From TMED8 sp038125725 (GTDB lineage: Bacteria; Pseudomonadota; Alphaproteobacteria; Rhodospirillales; Casp-alpha2), in NCBI GenBank assembly GCA_038125725.1, contig JAYPEK010000003.1, positions 91,127 through 155,126 of the forward strand: a DNA stretch of 64,000 bases. Reading direction: 5' to 3'. Under the pieces are notes generated by a model. That model was not told the DNA's origin, did no database searches, and saw nothing but the letters and a program-made list of their open reading frames with translations. Every line of letters starts with the position of its first letter. The first letter of the stretch is position 1. The translations under genes were made by a program, and so were the position numbers. Below, in pieces: positions 58,145-64,000 of this stretch.

Positions 58145-59680
58145 TCACTTCAGCATCAGTACCAGGACAAGCACCGCCACCGCAAGCCACAAGCCCTTGA
58201 TCAGGGCGGCGTGGCTGTTGCCGTTCGATTTCAGCGACTGGATGGTTTCCGGGTGCAGGCGCACGCGGCCCGACGCGATCATGCCGGCACTTTCCTCCAG
58301 CCCGTCCATGATTCGGGGCAGCCGGCCGATGGTCTCCGCCATGCCGTCGACCGCGTCGCGCACCCGTGCTTCCGGGCCCAGGTTGGCGGTCATCCATTCC
58401 TCGATCAACGGCCGAGCCAGTACCCACATGTTGGCTTCCGGGTTGAGCCGCCGGGCCGTGCCTTCCGCCACCAGCATGGTCTTCTGCAGCAAAAAGAGCT
58501 GCGGCTGGGTTTCCATCTCGAAGGTCTCGGTGATCTGGAACAACTGGCCCAGCAGGCGGGCGATGGAAATCTCGTTCTGCGGCTTGTCGAGGATCGGCTC
58601 GGCGATGGAGCGGCAAGCCTGGGTGAAGGCATCGACGGATCGGTGCGCCGGCACCCAGCCGGCTTCGAAATGCACCTCGGCGGCGCGGCGGTAGTCGCGG
58701 GTCAGGAAGGCCAACAACATGTCTGCCAGGATGCGCCGGGTCTTGAGATCGAGCCTGCCCATGATGCCGAAATCGACCGCGCCGATGGCACCGTCGGGCG
58801 TCACGAACAGGTTGCCCGGGTGCACGTCGGCATGGAAGAAGCCGTCGCGGAAGACCTGGCGGAAGGTGGCGTTGGCGGCCTTGGTCAGGATCGCATCGGG
58901 GTCGTGCCCGGCGGCGACAAGGTCATCGCGGTCGTCCAGCGGAATGCCATGCAGCCGCTCGGTGACCATGACCCGCTTGCCGGTCCGGCCCCAATCGACT
59001 TCCGGCACGGTGAAGTCCGGATCGCCGACGAAATTCTCCGCCAGCTCGGCTGCGGCGGCGGCCTCGAACCGCAGGTCCATTTCCATTTCCACCGTTTCCG
59101 CCAGCGTCTCCACCACCTGGCGGGGCTTCAGGCGCTTTAGGTCGGGCCGGGCGGTCTCGATCAGGCCGGCGACCCAGCGCAGCAAGTCGATGTCGCGCTC
59201 GAAGGCGGCTTCGATACCGGGGCGGAGCACCTTGACGGCGACCTTGCGGCCATCGGTGGTGACGGCGAAATGCACCTGCGCGATGGAGGCGGCGGCGACC
59301 GGTTGGTCGTCGAACTCGGTGAACAACGCGTCCATGCCGTCGTCGAATTCGGCCTCGATGGTGGCGCGGGCCTGGGCGCTGGAGAACGGCGGCAGGCTGT
59401 CTTGCAGTTCCGACAGGTCGGCGGCCAGTTCCTCGCCCAGAAGGTCCGAGCGCGTCGCCAGCGCCTGGCCCATTTTGATGAAGCTGGGGCCGGCCTCGTT
59501 CAGCGCGCGCGCCAGGCGCTGGCCCGGCCGGCCGTCGGCATTGCGCCTGGAGATCAGCTTGGCCAGCGTCACCACCGCCGGCGCGACGCCGAAAATCTCC
59601 AGCGGGAACAGGGCGTCGTGACGGGCCAGGATGCGCGCGACGCGCAACAGGTGGCCGGCGTTCCTAAGGGCGGAGAACAT
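58145..59680 (-). CDS. ubiB: UbiB-type atypical kinase for ubiquinone synthesis
   Basis: 511 residues. The invariant KxGQ reads SFIKMGQALATRSDLL; VAVKVLRPG holds the ATP lysine, FFHADVHPGNLFV the catalytic loop and VDFGIMG the metal aspartate. One or two C-terminal membrane helices (GLWLAVAVLVLVLML). UbiB is an ATPase that supports ubiquinone assembly, perhaps by extracting lipid intermediates. It starts 3 nt after ubiE. Confidence 0.96.
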   Translation of the reverse strand: MFSALRNAGHLLRVARILARHDALFPLEIFGVAPAVVTLAKLISRRNADGRPGQRLARALNEAGPSFIKMGQALATRSDLLGEELAADLSELQDSLPPFSSAQARATIEAEFDDGMDALFTEFDDQPVAAASIAQVHFAVTTDGRKVAVKVLRPGIEAAFERDIDLLRWVAGLIETARPDLKRLKPRQVVETLAETVEMEMDLRFEAAAAAELAENFVGDPDFTVPEVDWGRTGKRVMVTERLHGIPLDDRDDLVAAGHDPDAILTKAANATFRQVFRDGFFHADVHPGNLFVTPDGAIGAVDFGIMGRLDLKTRRILADMLLAFLTRDYRRAAEVHFEAGWVPAHRSVDAFTQACRSIAEPILDKPQNEISIARLLGQLFQITETFEMETQPQLFLLQKTMLVAEGTARRLNPEANMWVLARPLIEEWMTANLGPEARVRDAVDGMAETIGRLPRIMDGLEESAGMIASGRVRLHPETIQSLKSNGNSHAALIKGLWLAVAVLVLVLMLK

Positions 59681-59683
59681 GAC

Positions 59684-60439
59684 TCAGACGCGCCAGGCCG
59701 AGTGCATCGCCGCGATGCCGCCCGACAGATCGCGCACCTGCACGTTACCCAGGCCCGCATCGGCGATCATTTGGGCGAAGGTCTCCTGGTCGGGGAACTT
59801 GCGGATGCTTTCGGCCAGATACTGGTAGGCCTCGCGGTCGCCCGCCACCTTGGCGCCCATGAACGGCAGCACGTTGAAGGAATAGCTGTCGTAGAGCTTC
59901 GCCAACAGCGGTGCGCGCACATGCGAAAACTCCAGGCAGATGAAGCGGCCGCCGGGTTTGAGTACGCGCCGGGCCTCGCTCAGAGCCTTATCGATATGGG
60001 TGACGTTGCGGATGCAAAACGCGATGGTGAAGGCGTCCGCCGACATGTCGTCCAGCGGCAGCTTTTCCGCGTCGCCATTGATCCAGGTGATGCCGTCCAG
60101 AATGCCTTTGTCCAGCGCCCGGTCGCGGCCGCGCGCCAGCATCTCCTTGTTGATGTCGACCACCGTCACCGGCCCGCCGCCGCGTTCCAGAAAGCGGGAC
60201 GCGATGTCGCCGGTGCCGCCACCGACGTCGACCAGGGTCATGCCCGGCCTGGGCCTGAGCCAGTCGATCAGGGCGTCCTTCCACAAACGGTGGATGCCCA
60301 GGCTCATCAGGTCGTTCATCAGGTCGTAACGGCCGGCGACGCTGTCGAAGACTTCGCGCACCAGTGATTCCTTCTCCGCTTCGGGAACGTCCCTGAAGCC
60401 GAAGTGGGTGGTGCCGGGTTCGTGCGGTTTGGCCGTCAT
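59684..60439 (-). CDS. ubiE: Ubiquinone/menaquinone C-methyltransferase
   Basis: ATG 60439 (MTAKPHEPGTTHFGF) gives 251 residues. SAM motif I is VDVGGGTGD, and the family stretches DVFDSVAGRYDLMND-like (FDSVAGRYDLMNDLMSLG) and FAFCIRNVT-like (FTIAFCIRNVTH) are present. It methylates the quinone ring with S-adenosylmethionine. First gene of the leftward housekeeping run; it diverges from mutM across 81 nt. Confidence 0.97.
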   Translation of the reverse strand: MTAKPHEPGTTHFGFRDVPEAEKESLVREVFDSVAGRYDLMNDLMSLGIHRLWKDALIDWLRPRPGMTLVDVGGGTGDIASRFLERGGGPVTVVDINKEMLARGRDRALDKGILDGITWINGDAEKLPLDDMSADAFTIAFCIRNVTHIDKALSEARRVLKPGGRFICLEFSHVRAPLLAKLYDSYSFNVLPFMGAKVAGDREAYQYLAESIRKFPDQETFAQMIADAGLGNVQVRDLSGGIAAMHSAWRV

Positions 60440-60520
60440 GGCCGGAACATAGCGCAAGGATCGGGTTGAAACCAGCACCCCAAGGGGGCATACCGGAGAC
60501 CTGATTTCAGGGAGTGAGCG

Positions 60521-61351
60521 ATGCCCGAACTGCCCGAAGTGGAGACCGTCAGGCGCGGCCTGGCGCCGGTGCTGGAGGGGGCGCGCCTGGCGCGCGTGAT
60601 CCAGCGCCGCCCGGACCTGCGTTTCCCGCTGCCCGACGGCTTCGGCCAACGGCTGACAGGGCGCCGGGTGGAGCGCGTCGGGCGCCGCGCCAAGTACCTG
60701 CTGATCGACCTCGACGACGGCGTTACCTTGATGGCGCATCTCGGGATGTCCGGGCGTTTCCGGATCTACGAGACCCAGCCGCCGCCGGAAGAGCTGCACG
60801 ACCACGTCATCTTCGAGACCGACGCCGGTGCCACCATCCGTTTCAACGATCCGCGCCGCTTCGGCTTCATGGACATCATCGATGCCGGCGGATTGGACGC
60901 CAACCGCTTCCTCGCCGGCCTCGGTCCCGAGCCGCTGGATGACGCCTTCGACGCGGCTCGTCTGGTTGAGTGTCTGGCCGGCAAGGCGGCACCGCTGAAG
61001 GCGGCGCTCCTGGACCAGCGCGTGGTTGCCGGGCTCGGCAATATCTATGTCTGCGAGGCGTTGCATCGGGCCGGGCTGTCGCCGAAGCGCAAGAGCCGCA
61101 GCGTCGGCCCGGACCGGGCGGCCAGGCTCACGGATGCGGTCAAGAGTGTCTTGGAAAAAGCCATCGCCGCCGGCGGCTCGTCGCTTCGTGACCACCGCCA
61201 GACCAACGGCGAGCTCGGCTACTTCCAGCACGATTTCCAGGTCTACGGCCGCGAGGGCGAGGCCTGCCGGCGCTGCGGCCCGGAACATCCGGTAAAGCGT
61301 ATCGTTCAATCCGGGCGCTCGACATTCTATTGTCCCCATTGTCAGCGCTGA
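60521..61351 (+). CDS. mutM: Formamidopyrimidine-DNA glycosylase
   Basis: 276 residues. MPELPEVETVRRGL holds catalytic Pro2 and Glu3; Lys near 59 (AKYLLIDL) and the H2TH segment (QRVVAGLGNIYVCEAL) are in place. The C-terminal zinc finger has CRRCG and CPHCQ. It removes 8-oxoguanine and ring-opened purines. Position between ubiE and rpsT-dnaA is the usual alphaproteobacterial order. Confidence 0.98.
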   Translation: MPELPEVETVRRGLAPVLEGARLARVIQRRPDLRFPLPDGFGQRLTGRRVERVGRRAKYLLIDLDDGVTLMAHLGMSGRFRIYETQPPPEELHDHVIFETDAGATIRFNDPRRFGFMDIIDAGGLDANRFLAGLGPEPLDDAFDAARLVECLAGKAAPLKAALLDQRVVAGLGNIYVCEALHRAGLSPKRKSRSVGPDRAARLTDAVKSVLEKAIAAGGSSLRDHRQTNGELGYFQHDFQVYGREGEACRRCGPEHPVKRIVQSGRSTFYCPHCQR

Positions 61352-61364
61352 TAGAATGGGACGA

Positions 61365-61742
61365 ATGAAACGTTTCTCCCGCATTGCCTGCCTTGCGCTG
61401 TTCGCCGTCCTGATCGGCGATGCGGCGGGGGCTTGGGCGCAGTCCCCCGCCTTCGTCAGCATCGACGAGGACCTGCCCCTGATGACGGGCCTCAGCGAAG
61501 AGGCCGACGCCGCCATGACCTTCGACAGCGCGTCGGGACGGATCGCCGAGACGGTGGCATTGGGGCCCGCGTCGGCGGAGGAGGTGGATGCCTTCTATCA
61601 CCAGACCCTGCCGCAACTGGGCTGGGAGAACATCGGCGGGGCCGAGTACCGGCGCGGCGACGAGGCCCTGACGGTGGAGGTCGCGCCGACTGAGGGCGGC
61701 GGCGCCGAAGTGCGGTTCCGGTTGCGTCCCTCGGGCTCTTGA
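61365..61742 (+). CDS. Small secreted protein of unknown function
   Basis: ATG 61365 (MKRFSRIACLALFAVL) starts a signal peptide likely cleaved after AWA near residue 25; ATG 61356 would add three residues. The mature part, about 100 residues, is acidic and has the pattern ETVALGPASAEEVDAFYHQT, LPQLGW, RRGDEALTVEV. It begins 13 nt after mutM, so it is co-transcribed. Similar small exported proteins sit between mutM and rpsT in related bacteria. No function is known to me. Confidence 0.8.
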   Translation: MKRFSRIACLALFAVLIGDAAGAWAQSPAFVSIDEDLPLMTGLSEEADAAMTFDSASGRIAETVALGPASAEEVDAFYHQTLPQLGWENIGGAEYRRGDEALTVEVAPTEGGGAEVRFRLRPSGS

Positions 61743-61861
61743 CGGGCTCCTGAAATCCGGCGGCCTAAGGGGTTGACGGCACCCGGGCGGGCCATTATAA
61801 ACCGCCGTCCGCCGGGCCTTGGGTCCGGCAATCGGTTTTTTGACGTTTAAGGAAAAGTTCC

Positions 61862-62128
61862 ATGGCTAACCACGCCCAGGCAAAAAAGCGGATCCGCCAG
61901 ACCAAGCGCCGCACGGTCGTCAACCGCACGCGCCGCGGCTCCATCCGCACCGAGCTGCGCGCCGTCGAGGAAGCCATCGCGTCCGGCGACAAGAGCGCCG
62001 CCGAGGCCGCCTTCAAGGCCGCGCAGCCGCTGCTGATGGGAGGCGTCAGCAAGGGCGTCGTGCATCGCAACACGGCGTCGCGCAAGCTGTCGCGCCTGTC
62101 GAAGCGGATCAAGGCGATGGCCGCTTAA
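61862..62128 (+). CDS. rpsT: 30S ribosomal protein S20
   Basis: 88 residues, lysine/arginine-rich (MANHAQAKKRIRQTKRR, then GVVHRNTASRKLSRLSKRI). It binds 16S rRNA early in 30S assembly. AAGGAAAAG lies 5 nt before ATG 61862. An intrinsic terminator follows at 62155. Confidence 0.98.
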   Translation: MANHAQAKKRIRQTKRRTVVNRTRRGSIRTELRAVEEAIASGDKSAAEAAFKAAQPLLMGGVSKGVVHRNTASRKLSRLSKRIKAMAA

Positions 62129-62154
62129 AGCCCATCGCAACCGAAATTTCGGCG

Positions 62155-62188
62155 AACGCCGCGCCCCAGGGTGCGGCGTTTTTTCTTG
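62155..62188 (+). terminator. Intrinsic terminator of rpsT
   Basis: AACGCCGC (62155-62162) pairs with GCGGCGTT (62173-62180); CCC/GGG extend the stem inside the loop. TTTTTTCTT follows directly, a textbook Rho-independent terminator 26 nt after the rpsT stop. Confidence 0.92.
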
Positions 62189-62822
62189 TCCGCGCGGTTA
62201 GATTCCGTTTTTTGCCGAGCGGAATCAGACCGCTTCGAGAGTCAAGAAGTTTATTTTCGACGTTCCCCTTTCGATCTTGTTGAAAGGGCGTTCATTGGAC
62301 CGTAAAATTCGCCCATCAGCAATTGAACGACGGGCGTCGAAAACAAATAACGACCCCATATTCAGGGCAATCGCCGCTTTAGTTGTTGATGGTGTTACTT
62401 ATGTGATGTGGCGGAATTCAATAATTGTTTTAGCCTCTGTCATAATAAAACCAAATATAAGGCACCGCCGGGGACATCAGCCCTATTGCCGAGTCCTTAA
62501 CAGCGGTGCGGTGTCGGTAAGGGAAGAATTTAATACGCCGGTTTGACCACTTTGAACGGGCGATGGTTATTCTGAGAGGGGGTCGTTTCCAGGGTTCCAT
62601 TACATGCTGAAAAGCCGCCGGACGAGCGGACGCGCCTTAAACAGAGGGCGTCCGGGTTTCCTGGGTCGGATCGCGGATTTCAGCAGCACCGGTGAATTCT
62701 GAAACGTCGCTCGCCAACCGTTTTCGCTTCGGCTCCGTGCCGGCGGGGCGGGGAAACCCATCGGGCCGATCCGGTCGGGCGATGTGGAAATAAGAACACG
62801 GCCGAATAGGGTGCGAAAAAAA
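62189..62822. other. Long non-coding stretch upstream of dnaA, AT-rich in the middle
   Basis: About 630 nt. The centre is AT-rich (62401-62460 about 30% G+C). I looked for TTATCCACA-type DnaA boxes and saw none that match well, so an origin cannot be claimed. It probably holds the dnaA promoter and leader. An 89-codon frame at 62277-62546 has no recognisable domain or ribosome-binding site. Confidence 0.5.
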
Positions 62823-64000
62823 ATGGACTCGATGCGCGATATGCAAGGGAAACCGCAAGTCGACGGAAGCAAGACTACCGACAAACGAAACGGGGATCAG
62901 AACGAGCTGCAACAGCAGTGGGAAACCGTTTCCAATCATCTGAGAGCCGAAATCGGCGAAGCCTCCTACCAGAGCTGGCTGCGTCCGATGACCGTGCGCG
63001 GCATGGCCGACGGCGTCGTCACCATTTCGGTGCCGACCCGGTTCATGCGCGACTGGGCGGCGGCTCATTACCAGGACCGTCTGGCGGAACTGTGGCGGGC
63101 CGAGAACGAGGCGCTGACGGGTGTCGATGTGGTGGTGCATTCGGCGCCCTGCACGGCCGCCGACGTGGCGCCGAAACGCGAGGCCGCCAAGGCCAAGGAC
63201 GCCAGGCGCGAGAAGGGCGGCGACGATCTGAGCGCGCCCTTGGACAGCCGCTTCACCTTCGATCAGTTCGTGGTCGGCAAGCCCAATGAATTCGCCTACG
63301 CCGCCGCGCGCCGCGTCGCCGAGGCCGACAGTGTGCCGTTCAACCCGCTGTTCCTCTACGGCGGCGTCGGGCTCGGCAAGACCCATCTGATGCATGCCAT
63401 CGCGCGCCACATCCGCGAGGAGCAGCCGGAACGCACGGTGATCTACATGTCGGCGGAAAAGTTCATGTACCGCTTCGTCAGCGCGCTGCGTGAACAGAAC
63501 ACCGTCGACTTCAAGCAGCAGTTCCGTTCCGTCGACGTGCTGATGATCGACGACGTGCAGTTCATCGCCGGCAAGGATTCCACCCAGGAAGAATTCTTCC
63601 ATACCTTCAATGCGCTCGTCGACCAGGGCCGGCAGATCGTCATCTCCGCCGACAAGTCGCCGTCCGACCTGGAGGGCATGGAGGAGCGCCTGGTATCGCG
63701 CCTTAACTGCGGCCTGGTGGCCGACATCCACGCCACCACCTATGAACTCCGGCTCGGCATCCTGCAGTCGAAGGCGCACAAGCTGGGCGTCCAGGTGCCG
63801 GCCAAGGTGCTGGAATTCCTGGCCCACAAGATCACCGCCAACGTGCGCGAACTGGAGGGCGCCTTGAACCGGGTCGTCGCCCATTCGCAGCTCGTCGGGC
63901 GCGAGATTTCGCTGGAGGCGACCCAGGACGTGCTGCGCGACCTGCTGCGCGCCAACGACCGCCGCGTCACCATCGAGGAAATCCAGAAGCAGGTGGCGTC
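62823..64000 (+). CDS. dnaA: Chromosomal replication initiator DnaA (partial, 3' end outside window)
   Basis: Reading from ATG 62823 (MDSMRDMQGKPQV) the frame stays open to the window edge, about 392 residues. Domain I: LQQQWETVSNHLRAEIG and YQSWLRPM. AAA+ domain III: FTFDQFVVGKPNEFAYAAAR, Walker A GGVGLGKTHL, Walker B LMIDDVQF, sensor I ISADKSPSDL, and ANVRELEGALNRVVAHSQL. The start is uncertain: ATGs at 62832 and 62841 are also possible, and no strong ribosome-binding site precedes any. The C-terminal DNA-binding domain lies beyond the window. Confidence 0.97.
   Translation, partial: MDSMRDMQGKPQVDGSKTTDKRNGDQNELQQQWETVSNHLRAEIGEASYQSWLRPMTVRGMADGVVTISVPTRFMRDWAAAHYQDRLAELWRAENEALTGVDVVVHSAPCTAADVAPKREAAKAKDARREKGGDDLSAPLDSRFTFDQFVVGKPNEFAYAAARRVAEADSVPFNPLFLYGGVGLGKTHLMHAIARHIREEQPERTVIYMSAEKFMYRFVSALREQNTVDFKQQFRSVDVLMIDDVQFIAGKDSTQEEFFHTFNALVDQGRQIVISADKSPSDLEGMEERLVSRLNCGLVADIHATTYELRLGILQSKAHKLGVQVPAKVLEFLAHKITANVRELEGALNRVVAHSQLVGREISLEATQDVLRDLLRANDRRVTIEEIQKQVA

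Noticed and set aside
62277..62546. 89-codon frame upstream of dnaA
   Set aside because: No ribosome-binding site, no recognisable domain, and composition like the surrounding spacer.
62189..62822. Replication origin
   Set aside because: AT-rich and next to dnaA, but no convincing cluster of DnaA boxes; in many Alphaproteobacteria the origin lies away from dnaA.

Overview
The window is about 64 kb of GC-rich, densely coding bacterial chromosome. The right end carries ubiE-ubiB-coaBC-dut facing left and mutM, rpsT and the start of dnaA facing right, an arrangement typical of Alphaproteobacteria. Together with an aerobic-type cobalt chelatase (CobN), a CobW, a TRAP transporter and many Mo-dependent oxidoreductases, this suggests an alphaproteobacterium of the Rhodospirillales type with broad catabolism. 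The lineage is inference; there is no rRNA or tRNA in the window to settle it.

Layout. 1-3.4 kb: an ABC exporter (permease cut by the window edge, plus ATPase) and a metallo-beta-lactamase protein with two C-terminal cyclic-nucleotide-binding-like domains. 3.9-6.1 kb: a locus of falling GC with a peptidoglycan-binding, membrane-spanning protein with an orphan C-terminal region, followed by an orphan small protein (possible toxin/immunity pair). 6.1-19.5 kb: two back-to-back operons, ubiX-FAD-2Fe2S-MoCo-amidohydrolase leftward and ubiD-MoCo/CoxG-FAD-2Fe2S-acyl-CoA synthetase-enoyl-CoA hydratase rightward. This looks like a degradation module for an aromatic or heteroaromatic compound, using two xanthine-oxidase-type hydroxylases, prenylated-FMN decarboxylation, CoA activation and beta-oxidation-like steps. 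19.5-34.3 kb: a TPP enzyme; an operon of acyl-CoA synthetase, FlK-like thioesterase, DMSO-reductase-family catalytic subunit and fused Fe-S/membrane-anchor subunit; an indolepyruvate-ferredoxin-oxidoreductase-like pair; and a three-gene TRAP transporter that may import the substrate.

34.3-36.5 kb is a gene-poor, AT-rich segment bordered by inverted copies of a palindromic repeat. It holds a SemiSWEET transporter and a serine-recombinase-like protein that lacks the catalytic serine. 36.5-41.3 kb carries a second DMSO-reductase-family module (catalytic subunit, fused Fe-S/anchor subunit, 4HBT thioesterase), a leftward paralogue of the first. 41.4-51.1 kb is cobalamin territory: a probable cobalamin riboswitch whose B12 box contains the ribosome-binding site of a Ni/Co permease, then cobS-cobC-cobU-cobW-cobN with a DMT exporter and a DUF983 protein. 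An RraA-like gene lies between.

51.1-64 kb is mostly housekeeping: an SH3-domain secreted protein, a D-2-hydroxyacid dehydrogenase, a nitroreductase, and a leftward run ubiE-ubiB-coaBC-dut-rrf2-cysK-moeB-dsrE. In that run an Rrf2 regulator without Fe-S cysteines precedes cysteine synthase and sulfur-transfer genes. mutM, a small secreted protein, rpsT with a clear terminator, and 5' dnaA follow.
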